From Gemmataceae bacterium (lineage in GTDB: Bacteria; Planctomycetota; Planctomycetia; Gemmatales; Gemmataceae), in the NCBI GenBank assembly GCA_901538445.1, contig LR594585.1, positions 2,050,045-2,114,044 of the forward strand: DNA of 64,000 nt. The letters run 5' to 3'. Each line of letters begins with the position of its first letter. Position 1 is the stretch's first letter. The position numbers and the translations under genes are program-made. The notes below the pieces were generated by a model. It saw nothing but the letters and a program-made list of their open reading frames with translations. It searched no databases and had not been told where the DNA came from. Shown one piece after another: positions 15,242 to 24,087 of this stretch.

Positions 15242-17416
15242 ATGGACCCCGACGACCTCCCCACCACGGTGAACCGGCCCCCGCACCGGACGCACCTGAC
15301 GGGGCCCCTCGCCAGCAGCAACATCCACGCGCCCGCCGGCGGCGGGTGCGGCCCCGCCGCGCCGCCCCCGCCGCCCGCCCCCCACGACTTCCCCGCCGTC
15401 GGCGACACGCTCGACCACTGCGTCCTCGTCGCCGAGCTGGGCCGGGGCGGGTCCGGCAGCGCGTTCCTCGCCCGCCAGCCGGCCCTCGCCGACCGTCCCC
15501 TCGTCCTGAAGGTCAGCCGGAACCCGTCCCGGCACGAGGACCTGAACCTCGCCCGGCTCCAGCACACGCACATCATGCCGCTGTACTGGGCCACCACGGT
15601 CGAGGCGACCGGGCTGCGGGTACTGGCGATGCCGTACCTGGCCCGGACGACCCTCGGCACCCTGGTCCAGCGCCTCGGGGACCGGCCCGTGCGCGACTGG
15701 ACCGGGGCCGGCGCGCTGCGGGTTCTCGAACGGGACCAGGACGGGGTGCCGGTGCGGATCGCCGCCCAGCCGCACGCGGCCGAGGCGCTCGGGCGGGCGT
15801 CGTGGGTCGAGTTCGTGGTCCGGGCCGGGGAGGCGATCGCCGAGGCGCTGGCCTACGCGCACGAGCGGGGCCTCGTCCACCTCGACCTGAAGCCCGCCAA
15901 CGTCCTCGTCACCCCGGACGGGCACCCGATCGTCCTCGACCTCGACGTGGCCCGCCAGCCGATCGCGGCGAACACGCCCTCGGTCCCGTGGCTGGGCGGC
16001 ACGTGGCTGTACATGTCGCCCGAGCAGCGGGCCGCGATCACCGCCCTCTCGGAACTCGACCCGATCCCGCAGGCCGTGGACGGCCGGTCCGACCTGTACT
16101 CGCTCGGGCTGATCCTGGCCGCCGCGCTGGCCGGGACCCCCGGCGACGAGCCCCCGCCCGACCCCCGCGACCTGCCCCGCCTCAACCCCGGCGTCTCCCG
16201 GGGGCTGGCCGCGGTAGTGGCGAAGTGCCTCGCCCCGGACCCGGGCGACCGGTACCCGACCGGTACGGCGCTGGCCGAGGACCTGAACCGGCACCTGAAC
16301 GACCTGCCGCTGCGGGGGGTGCGGGACGCGCCGGCCGAGCGGTGGCGGAAGTGGCGGCGGCGGCGGCCCCTCGGGCTGCCCCTCGCCGTGCTGCTCGCCG
16401 CGTTCTGCGCCGCCGCCTGCGCCGCCGGGCTCACCGCGTACCAGCGGAACGAGGACCGCCGCCGCGAGGTCGAGGTCGCGCTGCACGACGGGCTGGAGTA
16501 CCAGCGGCTCGGGCAGTACGAGGCGGCCGTCGGTCGGTTCCTGGCCGGGGCCGACCTCGCCGAGCGGACCCTCGGGGCCGACGCGGTGGGGGCCGAACTC
16601 GCCGCCCGGGTGCGCCAGGCCCGGCAGCGGCAACTGGCGGTGGAACTCGACGCGGTCGTCGGGCAACTGCGGTTCTACGCGCTCCAGGACCACACCCCGC
16701 GGCGGCTCCAGTGGGTGCTCGAGGGGGCGGGCCGCAAGCTCTGGGCCGAGCGCCGGGCCCTGCTCGACCGTTCGGGCGGGCCGCTCGAACCGGCCGTCGA
16801 GGCCGCCATCCGCGACCGGCTCCTGGAACTGGTCGTGCTGTGGACGGACCTGCTCGCCCGGATCGCCCCGCCCCCGCACGCCGGGACCGCGCGGGACGAG
16901 GTCCGCGAGGTGCTCGCCGAGGCCGAGCGGGTGTTCGGCCCGTCGCTCGGGCTGTGGCTCGCCCGCGAGCGGCACGGCGAGGGGCGGGCCGGGCCGCGGC
17001 CCGAGCCGGGGGCCGCGTGGGAGTTCTGCGCGCTGGCCCGTGCCGCGCTGGACCGGGGCGACGCGGCCGCCGCGGTCGCGTTCTGCGAGGCCGCGACCGA
17101 CCGCGACCCGCTCGGGTTCGTCCCGAACTACTACCTCGGGGTGTGCCTGCTCAAGGCCGGGAAGTACGACCGGGCGGCGCGGGTGCTGTCGCTGTGCGTG
17201 GGCCAGAACCCGGGGGCCGAGTGCCTCGTGCTGCGGGGCCGGGCGCTCGCGGGACTCGGCGAGCCCGAGCGAGCGCTGGCCGACTTCACCCTCGCCGTCG
17301 AGCGCAGCCCGGAACTGGGCGTGGCGTACCTCGCGCGCTCGCAGGCGCTCCGCCAACTGGGCCGCACCCGCGAGGCCGACGCCGACGAGAAGACCGCCCG
17401 CTCGCTGGGGGAGTGA
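15242..17416 (+). CDS. Membrane Ser/Thr protein kinase with extracytoplasmic TPR region
   Basis: 724 residues. Pro-rich N-terminus, then a Hanks-type kinase domain (~55-355): glycine loop ELGRGGSGSAFLAR (65-78), lysine in LVLKVS (K90), catalytic loop HLDLKPANVLV (213-223) with Leu replacing the usual Arg of HRD, DLD (233-235) in place of DFG, and MSPEQRA. A single transmembrane helix follows a run of Arg (377-399). The C-terminal part (~410-724) consists of TPR-like helical repeats (YQRLGQYEAAVGRFLAGADLAERTLG, YLGVCLLKAGKYDRAARVLSLCV). Catalytic Lys, Asp215 and Asn220 remain, so it may be active. The downstream spacer carries palindromes. Confidence 0.88.
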   Translation: MDPDDLPTTVNRPPHRTHLTGPLASSNIHAPAGGGCGPAAPPPPPAPHDFPAVGDTLDHCVLVAELGRGGSGSAFLARQPALADRPLVLKVSRNPSRHEDLNLARLQHTHIMPLYWATTVEATGLRVLAMPYLARTTLGTLVQRLGDRPVRDWTGAGALRVLERDQDGVPVRIAAQPHAAEALGRASWVEFVVRAGEAIAEALAYAHERGLVHLDLKPANVLVTPDGHPIVLDLDVARQPIAANTPSVPWLGGTWLYMSPEQRAAITALSELDPIPQAVDGRSDLYSLGLILAAALAGTPGDEPPPDPRDLPRLNPGVSRGLAAVVAKCLAPDPGDRYPTGTALAEDLNRHLNDLPLRGVRDAPAERWRKWRRRRPLGLPLAVLLAAFCAAACAAGLTAYQRNEDRRREVEVALHDGLEYQRLGQYEAAVGRFLAGADLAERTLGADAVGAELAARVRQARQRQLAVELDAVVGQLRFYALQDHTPRRLQWVLEGAGRKLWAERRALLDRSGGPLEPAVEAAIRDRLLELVVLWTDLLARIAPPPHAGTARDEVREVLAEAERVFGPSLGLWLARERHGEGRAGPRPEPGAAWEFCALARAALDRGDAAAAVAFCEAATDRDPLGFVPNYYLGVCLLKAGKYDRAARVLSLCVGQNPGAECLVLRGRALAGLGEPERALADFTLAVERSPELGVAYLARSQALRQLGRTREADADEKTARSLGE

Positions 17417-17460
17417 CACCTATTGGAGTGACGCAGTTGGGCTCGGCGTTGCTTGTTTTT

Positions 17461-17526
17461 GGTGGGGCAGGCATTCTTGCCTGCCTCCGTGCGCGTTCGG
17501 AGGCAGGCAAGAATGCCTGCCCCACC
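17461..17526. repeat. Perfect 29-bp palindrome (GGTGGGGCAGGCATTC family)
   Basis: Arms 17461-17489 and 17498-17526 are exact complements over 29 bases with an 8-base loop. It lies 44 bases after the kinase stop codon and could act as a terminator or mRNA end. A shorter member of the same family lies at 43729-43760. Confidence 0.9.
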
Positions 17527-17632
17527 CGAGCAAAAGACGAAGTGGTCGGATGGCGTCAGCGTGGTCGGGCGGTGGCTCCACCCCCAACGATCACCGGTCG
17601 GGTTCGCCTGACCGGTGCCGAGGCAGTCCTGA

Positions 17633-17813
17633 CCCCCTCACCCGCGACTCGCAGAGCCTCGTCGCGACCTCTCCCCCCAGACGGCGGGCGAGGTGGGTGT
17701 GGTTGGGGCCACTCACCGCTTCCCGTTCCGCACCGCTGGGGAGAGGCGCAGGGGCAACACCTCGCCCCCCGTCTGGGGGGAGAGGTCGCCGCGCTTCGCG
17801 GCGGGTGAGGGGG
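17633..17813. repeat. Dispersed long inverted repeat, CTCACCCGC family, copy 1
   Basis: The left arm (17633-17694) starts CCCTCACCCGCGACTCGCAG and the right arm (17759-17813) ends GCGGCGGGTGAGGGG; the arms pair in blocks around a ~64-base loop. The same arm sequence recurs at 23787, 43767, 60074, 60283 and 63908. It is in the 500-base kinase-thioredoxin spacer, where no gene was seen. Confidence 0.85.
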
Positions 17814-17917
17814 TTCCACGCTCACCTCGCCGCAAACACCTGCCCACATCCCACGGCCGATCGTAACTTCTCAGGGTCGCGGCGAAGGTGTCGCTGATCG
17901 ACCCGCCCCAGCAGCCC

Positions 17918-18208
17918 TCACCTCAGCGCGGCTCGCAGCGTCGCCTCATCGGTGACGCCCTCGAACCGCTGCGCGACGCGGCCGTTGCGGAACACGAGCA
18001 GCAGCGGGATCGCGCTGACGTCGAACTTCGCCGCGAGTTGCGGGTTCGTCTCGGTGTTGACCTTGCATACCTTGTGGTCGCGGGCGATCGCGGCGAGCAC
18101 CGGGTTCATCATCCGGCACGGCCCGCACCACGCGGCCCAGAAGTCGACGAGCACCGGCCCCGGGTCGTCCAGCACCTCGCGCTTGAAGTTGTACTGTTCG
18201 AGCAGCAC
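17918..18208 (-). CDS. Thioredoxin
   Basis: Small redox protein that reduces protein disulfides. 96 residues from a GTG start preceded by GGAGG 8 bases upstream. The active site is FWAAWCGPCRMMNPVL (Cys-Gly-Pro-Cys), with the cis-proline region VSAIPLLLVFRNG and C-terminal FEGVTDEATLRAAL. Slightly shorter than the classic ~105. A longer in-frame reading back to 18424 has no thioredoxin similarity. Its electron donor is not in the window. Confidence 0.93.
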   Translation of the reverse strand: MLLEQYNFKREVLDDPGPVLVDFWAAWCGPCRMMNPVLAAIARDHKVCKVNTETNPQLAAKFDVSAIPLLLVFRNGRVAQRFEGVTDEATLRAALR

Positions 18209-18347
18209 GGCCCACCTCCGTTCGGTTCGCCGCACCATTCTACACGGCCACGGTAGGCGCTGCACGTCCGGAGTGTGCACGCGGAACCGGGTGGTGATCC
18301 GCTCCGGGGTGCTCAAGAACCGCACCCCGTTCGACCCCATCTGGGCG

Positions 18348-18713
18348 TCACGAATCCCCACTTGGTAACACGCCGCCTGGTTCAGCCTCTTGGTCCCAAG
18401 CCGGAAGACGCCACCCAGCAGCATCGGCGAGCACTCGCCACGGCCGAATGTACCAGATGGAGACTTGCTCCAGGTAAGTCGCGTCCCCCAACTCTCTGAG
18501 TTGGCTCAGGTATAGGCTCCGCGTCCCGCGGAGGTAATACACATGCCGCCGCTCGTTCTCCTCGCCGATGAGCGTCGGCATCTCATGCAGGTGCTCGGCT
18601 TCGACCGGGCAGAACTCCAGCCGACCGCCGCGTGCGAAATTGCGAAGCAGGACCAAGCCGTAATGCATGATGTCCAGATAGGCCCGGTCGCGGGGTGTAA
18701 TCGCCTCACTCAT
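18348..18713 (-). CDS. Hypothetical protein, 121 aa
   Basis: Not recognised. Starts MSEAITPRDRAYLDIMHYGLVLLRNF with an AGAGG sequence 8 bases upstream. Composition is soluble and Tyr/Arg-rich with no signal peptide or membrane segment (EEVNERRHVYYLRGTRSLYL-like centre). Resembles small immunity-like or accessory proteins scattered through Gemmata-type genomes, but that is an impression only. It is flanked by thioredoxin and another uncharacterised gene on the same strand. Confidence 0.6.
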   Translation of the reverse strand: MSEAITPRDRAYLDIMHYGLVLLRNFARGGRLEFCPVEAEHLHEMPTLIGEENERRHVYYLRGTRSLYLSQLRELGDATYLEQVSIWYIRPWRVLADAAGWRLPAWDQEAEPGGVLPSGDS

Positions 18714-18834
18714 ACAGCGACCTCTGGGGCCGAACGACCCCGCTCACCTGCCGGCGAGGCGGGGTGAGCTATGTCTCACGAAAAGCCTACACGCGGCCCC
18801 GGTCTACTGCAGCGCCAAGTTCGGCCTCTGACGC

Positions 18835-19596
18835 CTACTCCTTACCGAGCACCAAGTCCACCACCCGGCACCCGCGGACATGTGGGCCGGGGCCGCGACA
18901 GTGATTGAGGATGGCCGCATCCTCGCAGCCCACGTCTTGGAGCGCATCGGCCAGGATTGGCATTGCGGAGAACTCACGCGCCTCATCCATGTGGCGGGCC
19001 AGTGCCAGAACGGTCTCCGAACGCCACTCGTCGGCAAAGTTCACGGACGCTCTCTCAAGGTATACTTCGATTTCCGTGTCGCCGTGGTTGCCCTCGAACT
19101 CGCTGAACACCCCGCCCAAGAACGACCAGCCTCCCCAGTCCACCAGTGCGGCGAGCTTGTCGAACGGGATGCGGACCAACCACTCCGGTTCCTGCGCCCC
19201 ATCAACGAAATACTCACGAGCAATGGCCGCGAGGTCGCCGATGCTCCTAACCCTGGGGTCGCAATAATCGGAGATGTCGCCGTCGGGTAACCTCTGCTGT
19301 TCCCATTCCCATTCACCGAGTTCGCGGGCGAGGTGCTCCACGAGGTCGCCTTCGGGGTCGGCCATGCGCCCAAGCACCTCATGCTCGCGGTAGCTGAAGA
19401 CGAATTTGGCTTGCCGGCCCGCCTTGCGATTCTCACCGTTGCCCATTTCCACTCGCGCCTCCGGGAGCCGAACGACCAAGTTAATCGACCCAGCCACCCC
19501 GACGCCGTCCGCTCGCCGAACTCGATAGTAGCTTGTCCGGTATTGCGCGACCGCGTCGACCCACCGGTCAGGGTAAGGCGCCACACCTCGACCCAC
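18835..19596 (-). CDS. Uncharacterised Gemmata-type protein with HCRGPGPHVRGCRVVDLVLGK tail motif
   Basis: 253 residues as drawn; the true start may be a later ATG (19446, MGNGENRKAGRQAK). No domain recognised. The C-terminus ADALQDVGCEDAAILNHCRG followed by PHVRGCRVVDLVLGKE is a tail I associate with many paralogous Gemmataceae proteins, often joined to different N-terminal parts. Soluble, acidic, no signal peptide. Function unknown. Confidence 0.6.
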   Translation of the reverse strand: MGRGVAPYPDRWVDAVAQYRTSYYRVRRADGVGVAGSINLVVRLPEARVEMGNGENRKAGRQAKFVFSYREHEVLGRMADPEGDLVEHLARELGEWEWEQQRLPDGDISDYCDPRVRSIGDLAAIAREYFVDGAQEPEWLVRIPFDKLAALVDWGGWSFLGGVFSEFEGNHGDTEIEVYLERASVNFADEWRSETVLALARHMDEAREFSAMPILADALQDVGCEDAAILNHCRGPGPHVRGCRVVDLVLGKE

Positions 19597-19664
19597 CGGT
19601 CAGACTGAGACGCAAATTATCCCGCGAGTGATCGCAGCACAAGGGGTTGGGTGTGGCTTGAGAT

Positions 19665-19760
19665 GCCGGCGAGCGGGTGGCGTCCGTCCCCCGGTGGAGC
19701 GCGAGTGCGTGAAGGGTGGTTCCACAGGGGGACTCACGTCCCCCGCTCGCCTGATCCGGC
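19665..19760. repeat. Inverted repeat, CCGGCGAGCGG family
   Basis: GCCGGCGAGCGGGTGGCGTC on the left (from 19666) and GACTCACGTCCCCCGCTCGCC on the right (to ~19756) form an imperfect palindrome in the 207-base spacer between two genes. A related left arm occurs at 63812 with GGCGAGCGGCGCGGCGTGAG. Confidence 0.5.
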
Positions 19761-19803
19761 GGGAGCGGTCCTCCGTTCGGTTCGCCGCGCCATTCTCCGC
19801 GGC

Positions 19804-21510
19804 TCACCGGAACCAGTGCAGCCGGGCCGGGCCGTGGAAGCAGTGGACCCGGTCGCCGAACCGGGCGGCGAGGTCGTCCTTGCGCCGCACCGCGATCTCG
19901 TTGCCTTCCAGGTTCAGGATCGCGAGCTTCGCGAGCGGCTTCGATTTGAGGAGCGCGTCGATCGCGGCCCCGGTCAGCAACTTTCCCTGCCGGTCCGAGG
20001 CGAGCGACGGCTTCCCCTGCCCCGTCAGGTCGAGCACGCCCAGGTCGGTGAGGTGCCGCGCGTCCGCGAGTGCCTTGACGCCCGCGTCGTCGATCTTGTT
20101 GTACCCGAGCAGCAGCGCCCGCAGCCGGTCGAATGCCCCGGGGCGGGCGACCGCCTCGACCACTTCGCTCGCGAGCCCGTTCCCGGGAAGAGTGAGCACC
20201 CGGAGGTTCGCGAGGTGCGGCGACCCGGCCAGTGCGAGGCCGCCGGCGTCACCGAGTTTACAATCGGCCAGGATCAGGTCGGTGAGCCGGGCGAGCGCGG
20301 GCGACTCCGCGAGCGCCTTGCCGCCGGCCGCGCCGATCGGGCTCTCCGAGAGCACGAGCCGCTCCAGGCCCACGAGGGTCTTCGACGTCGCGAGCGATTT
20401 GATGCCGTCGGCCTTCACCTGGCCGCGAAAGAGGTCGAGCGAGCGGAGGTTCGCGAGGTGCGGCGACGCGGCCAGCGCGACCACCGCCGCGGACGACGGC
20501 CCGACCGCGCGCCCGCCGCGGCACGACAGTACGCGGAGGTTCCCCGCGTTCGGGCTGGCGGCCAGTGCCGCCAGGGCCGCGTCGGGGTCGGCCACCTCGT
20601 CGAGCGTCAGCGATTCGAGCCGCGCCACCAGCGGCGTCGCCGCGAGCGCGGCCATCGTGCCGCCGTCGATCGGGGTGCGGGCGAGGTCGAGTGAGCGCAC
20701 GGCAGCGAGGTGCTGCGAGTTCCCCAGCTTCGCCCAGTCCTTCGTGGCGAACTTGTTCCCGGCGACCCGCAGCGCCCGGACGTTCGCGAGTGCGGCGGCC
20801 CCGGCGAGCACGGCGAGCCCGGCACCGTCGGTCTGCACGGAGAGCGCCCGCAGGTGGGCCGCGAGGGGCGATTCCACGAGCGCCTTCACCGCGGCGGCGG
20901 TGGTCGCGGTCCGCGACAGGTGGAGCTCCCGGAGGTGCCCGAGGGCGGGGGCCGCCGCGAGCGCCGCGGCCGCGGCCGGGGGGAGCTTCACCAGGGCGAG
21001 TTCGAGGTCGAACACGTCGGCGAGCAGCGGGAGCGGGAGCAGGCGCTTCAGCACCGCGGCCGGGGACAGGCGGCTCATGAGGGACACGCGGAGCCGCCCG
21101 CCCCAGGGCCACCCGCGGGAATCGGCGAGGTTGCCGATCCCGGCGTCGCCGTCGAGCACGAGGTCGCCGTCGAAGCACGCGACCTCGGGGAACCCGCGGC
21201 GGTCCGTGTACCCGCCGGCGTCGGCCCGTCGGGCGAGCCGGCCGAACCGGGTCCCGGAGTGCCGTGCGGCCAGGGCCATTTCCGCCGCGAAGTGCTCCCG
21301 CCACTCGCCGGGGGGGAGGTGCGGCCGGTCCCGGGCGGCGACGGCGCGGAAGTACGCGGCCCCGTCGGGGTCGCCGGAGCGGGCGAGTTCGTCGGCCAGC
21401 GCGAGCAGGGCCGCGTCGCTGGCCGGGTCTGCCTTGGCGGCCCGCAGGGCCGCCACAACCGGAGCGGGAAGGGTCGGACCGGACGTGTCGGGGTCGGTGT
21501 CGGCGGACAT
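19804..21510 (-). CDS. TIGR02996-type leucine-rich-repeat protein
   Basis: 568 residues from MSADTDPDTSG. An N-terminal companion domain (~30-160) has the hallmark DAALLALADELARSGDPDGAAYFRAVAA, as in the TIGR02996 domain of planctomycetes. From ~165 to 545 there are about a dozen irregular leucine-rich repeats (HLANLRSLDLF, ARLTDLILADCKLGDAGGLAL, HLRELHLSRTATTAAAVKAL), each ~23-25 residues. No signal peptide, so likely cytoplasmic; probable protein-binding scaffold. The open frame extends ~750 codons upstream, but that part is antisense to the next gene. Confidence 0.85.
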   Translation of the reverse strand: MSADTDPDTSGPTLPAPVVAALRAAKADPASDAALLALADELARSGDPDGAAYFRAVAARDRPHLPPGEWREHFAAEMALAARHSGTRFGRLARRADAGGYTDRRGFPEVACFDGDLVLDGDAGIGNLADSRGWPWGGRLRVSLMSRLSPAAVLKRLLPLPLLADVFDLELALVKLPPAAAAALAAAPALGHLRELHLSRTATTAAAVKALVESPLAAHLRALSVQTDGAGLAVLAGAAALANVRALRVAGNKFATKDWAKLGNSQHLAAVRSLDLARTPIDGGTMAALAATPLVARLESLTLDEVADPDAALAALAASPNAGNLRVLSCRGGRAVGPSSAAVVALAASPHLANLRSLDLFRGQVKADGIKSLATSKTLVGLERLVLSESPIGAAGGKALAESPALARLTDLILADCKLGDAGGLALAGSPHLANLRVLTLPGNGLASEVVEAVARPGAFDRLRALLLGYNKIDDAGVKALADARHLTDLGVLDLTGQGKPSLASDRQGKLLTGAAIDALLKSKPLAKLAILNLEGNEIAVRRKDDLAARFGDRVHCFHGPARLHWFR

Positions 21511-21615
21511 GGGCGAGTTCCTGGGGTGCGGGGAGAGCGTACAGTACCCCGCGACCGGAGCCGGCGGAAGCTCGGAAGCGGCGGTCGCGCCGCCGATTCG
21601 CCATACAACACCCGG

Positions 21616-23733
21616 ATGCCTGTGACCCCCGACGACCACTGGTCCGACCGGTGCCGCGCCGCACTGACCGCCTACTCCGAGCCGCTGCTGCGCGCCGTCG
21701 CGGCGCGGCTCGTCAAGCCGCGGGTGAACCAGCCCGCCGACGAACTCATCGAGAAGTCGGTCGGCGTGTTCGCCAACCCGCCGGTCATCGACCGCCGGCT
21801 CCGCGACCTGCCCGAGCCGGCCCGCCGGCTGTTCGCCCTCGTCGGCCTGAGCCGGCAGCACCGGTGGAAGGTCGGGCACCTCCTCACGCTGCTCTCGGCC
21901 CTCGGCCACCACGAGGGGTTCGCCCCGGTCGCCGACGCGCTCGGGGCCGGGCTCCTGTTCCCCGAACTCCCGCCCGGCCACCCGCCGCTCGAAGACTTTT
22001 CCGCGTGGCTCGCAACGAGCGGCGGGATGTCGGCGGAGGTGTTCGCGCACCCGGCCGTGTCGTCGCGGGCACGTGCCGAAGACCTCGGCCTGCCGGACCT
22101 GGGAAGCGCCGGCGGGGATGCGATCGGCCACCCGCGGGCCGCCGACGGGCTCGACTGGGTGCTCCGGCTCGCCGCGGTGTGGCAGCAGGTGCTCGCCGGC
22201 CCGGTGCGGTTCACGCAGGCGAACACGCTGTTCAAGAAAGACCTGACCCGGCTCCAGGCCGACGAGATGCTCGCGGCCCCGAGCGCCGACGTGCCGGTGC
22301 AGGTCGCCGACGCCGGCGTGCTCGCGCTCCTGTGGGCGGTCGCCGCCCGGCTGCTCGCCGACGACGGCGGGGAGTTGAAGGCGGTCGCGTTCCCCCCCGC
22401 CTGGGACGGGCCGCTCCACGGCACCCTCGCCGACCTGTTCCCCGCCCTGCTCCGCGTCGAGGCGTGGGACCCGCTCGCCGGGTACGCCGTGTACGACGCC
22501 GCGCTGTCGCCCACGCCCACCGCCGGGTTCCTCGCGCTGCTGCTGCTGGCGAAGCGGGCGAAGGCCGCCCCGGATGCGCCCTGGGTGCCGGGGGCCGCGA
22601 TCGCCGAGTGGCTGTGGACGAACCACCCGTCGTGGGCCGCGCTGATCCCGCCCGACGCCGCCAAGGACAAGGGGACCGCGTGGGTCAACGCGTTCTTGGT
22701 CGGCGTCGCGTACCCGCTGCAACTGGTCGAGTTCGCCGGCGAGCTGTTCCGGCTGTCGCCGCTCGGCCGGCACCTGCTCACCGGAGACAAGGAGCCGAGC
22801 GCCCCGCCGGTGTTCCAGCAGACGCTCCTCGTGCAGCCCAACGCCGAGATCCTCGCGTACCGCCAGGGGCTCACGCCGGCCCTCGTCGGCACGCTGTCGC
22901 GGGTCGCGAAGTGGAACGGCCTCGGCCCGGCCTGCACCCTCGAACTCACCCCGGAGCAGACGTACCGCGGGCTCGAATCCGGGATGACGCTGCCGATGAT
23001 CGTCCAGGCGCTGACGCGGCACTCCAGCCGCCCGGTGCCGGCCCCGGTCGCCGACCTGCTCCAGCGGTGGGCCAGCAAGCGCGAGCGGATCACCGTGTTC
23101 GCGTCGGCCGTGCTGGTCGAGTTCACCACCCCCGCCGAACTCGACGCGGCGGTGAACCGCGGGATCGTTGCGATCCGCCTGACGGACCGGATCGGCATCA
23201 CCGCCGACGGCACCGAGCCGGCGCTGGCGCAACTGCGGCTCATCGCCAACCGCGACTACGAGTCGAAGCCACAGCGGTGCGTCACGGTCGCCGACGACGG
23301 GGTGACGTTGACCGTGGACGCGGCCATCGCCGACCTGCTCCTCGACGTGGAACTGAGCCGGTTCGCGGTGCCGCTGCCGGCCGAGCCGAACGCCCCGCGG
23401 CGCTTCCGCCTCGTCCCGGAGTTGCTCCGCAAGGCGGCGCAGAACAACCCGCTCGCGGACATCGACGGGTGGTTCACCGACCGCACCGGGCACCCGCTCT
23501 CCGCGGCCGGCCGGCTGCTCCTGCTCGGCCCGCAGCTCCCGCCCCCGACCGCCGAGCGGCTGCTCGTCGTGCGGTTCCCCTCGCCCGAGGTCGCCGACGG
23601 CGTCATGCAGTGGCCCGAGACGCGGCCGCTGGTCGCCGAGCGCCTCGGGCCGACGACCATGGTCGTGGACGAGGCCAACTTCGCGGCGCTGCAAAAGGTG
23701 CTGGCGGAGATCGGCGTGCCCCTGCCGGGGTGA
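21616..23733 (+). CDS. XPB/Ssl2 helicase-C-like domain protein, no ATPase motor
   Basis: 705 residues. The region from about residue 396 (VFQQTLLVQPNAEILAYRQG, then PALVGTLSRVAKWNGL, LELTPEQTYRGLESG, QALTRHSSRPVPAPVADLLQRWA) matches the Helicase_C_3 / XPB-Ssl2-like helicase-associated family. I see no Walker A, DEAD/DEAH box or other motor motif anywhere. The N-terminal half is helical, with DLPEPARRLFALVGLSRQHRWKVGHLL resembling winged-helix repeats. It is transcribed divergently from the LRR gene with 105 bases between. Role unknown; DNA binding is plausible. Confidence 0.75.
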   Translation: MPVTPDDHWSDRCRAALTAYSEPLLRAVAARLVKPRVNQPADELIEKSVGVFANPPVIDRRLRDLPEPARRLFALVGLSRQHRWKVGHLLTLLSALGHHEGFAPVADALGAGLLFPELPPGHPPLEDFSAWLATSGGMSAEVFAHPAVSSRARAEDLGLPDLGSAGGDAIGHPRAADGLDWVLRLAAVWQQVLAGPVRFTQANTLFKKDLTRLQADEMLAAPSADVPVQVADAGVLALLWAVAARLLADDGGELKAVAFPPAWDGPLHGTLADLFPALLRVEAWDPLAGYAVYDAALSPTPTAGFLALLLLAKRAKAAPDAPWVPGAAIAEWLWTNHPSWAALIPPDAAKDKGTAWVNAFLVGVAYPLQLVEFAGELFRLSPLGRHLLTGDKEPSAPPVFQQTLLVQPNAEILAYRQGLTPALVGTLSRVAKWNGLGPACTLELTPEQTYRGLESGMTLPMIVQALTRHSSRPVPAPVADLLQRWASKRERITVFASAVLVEFTTPAELDAAVNRGIVAIRLTDRIGITADGTEPALAQLRLIANRDYESKPQRCVTVADDGVTLTVDAAIADLLLDVELSRFAVPLPAEPNAPRRFRLVPELLRKAAQNNPLADIDGWFTDRTGHPLSAAGRLLLLGPQLPPPTAERLLVVRFPSPEVADGVMQWPETRPLVAERLGPTTMVVDEANFAALQKVLAEIGVPLPG

Positions 23734-23786
23734 CCCCGCGAATCGACAGCGCTTCCGCGGGTGCTGGGCAAGGAGTGAGCGAAGCA

Positions 23787-23960
23787 CCCCTCACCCGCGT
23801 CTCGAAGACTCGACGCGACCCCTCCCCGCAGAGCCGGGGCGAGGTGTCCACTCTTTTGCTCGACCATGATCCGTTGCCGGACGATGAACCGCTGCGCCCC
23901 ACCTCGCCCCGGCTCTGCGGGGAGAGGTCGCCGCGGGGCTCTGACCGCGGCGGGTGAGGG
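23787..23960. repeat. Dispersed long inverted repeat, CTCACCCGC family, copy 2
   Basis: The left arm (23787-23846) contains CCCCTCACCCGCGTCTCGAA and GCAGAGCCGGGGCGAGGTG; the right arm (23898-23960) is the complement, ending GGCGGGTGAGGGG. The loop is ~50 bases. It lies after the XPB-like gene and, with the next element, fills the spacer up to 24087; no gene is seen there. Confidence 0.85.
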
Positions 23961-23998
23961 GAAGCCACCTTTCGGATCACCGCTGGCGGGTTGTGGTC

Positions 23999-24062
23999 GG
24001 GTCCGAGCCCGAGCGCCGAGCGAGGGTAAGCGTGAACCCTCGCTCGGCGCTCGGGCTCGGAC
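23999..24062. repeat. Near-perfect palindrome, GAGCCCGAGCGCCGAGCG family, copy 1
   Basis: The arms (23999-24026 and 24035-24062) form a 27-28 base stem with a loop of ~9 bases containing AAGCGTG. The same stem occurs at 54726-54789, 31 kb away. Confidence 0.9.
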
Positions 24063-24087
24063 CAACAGGAACCAATCGCGCCCGGCC

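Noticed and set aside
14054..17419. A 1121-codon open frame on the minus strand across the pseudopilin and kinase genes
   Set aside because: Antisense shadow of high-GC coding DNA: Arg/Pro/Gly/Val-rich with no recognisable domain, while the plus strand encodes two clear families.
17461..17526. An insertion sequence end or tRNA gene in the palindromic spacers
   Set aside because: No transposase frame beside any of the repeats, and no tRNA-like T-arm or acceptor pairing was found.
21511..23787. The upstream ~750 codons of the minus-strand frame that ends in the LRR gene
   Set aside because: It is antisense to the XPB-like gene and low in complexity; the LRR protein begins with a good start at 21510.
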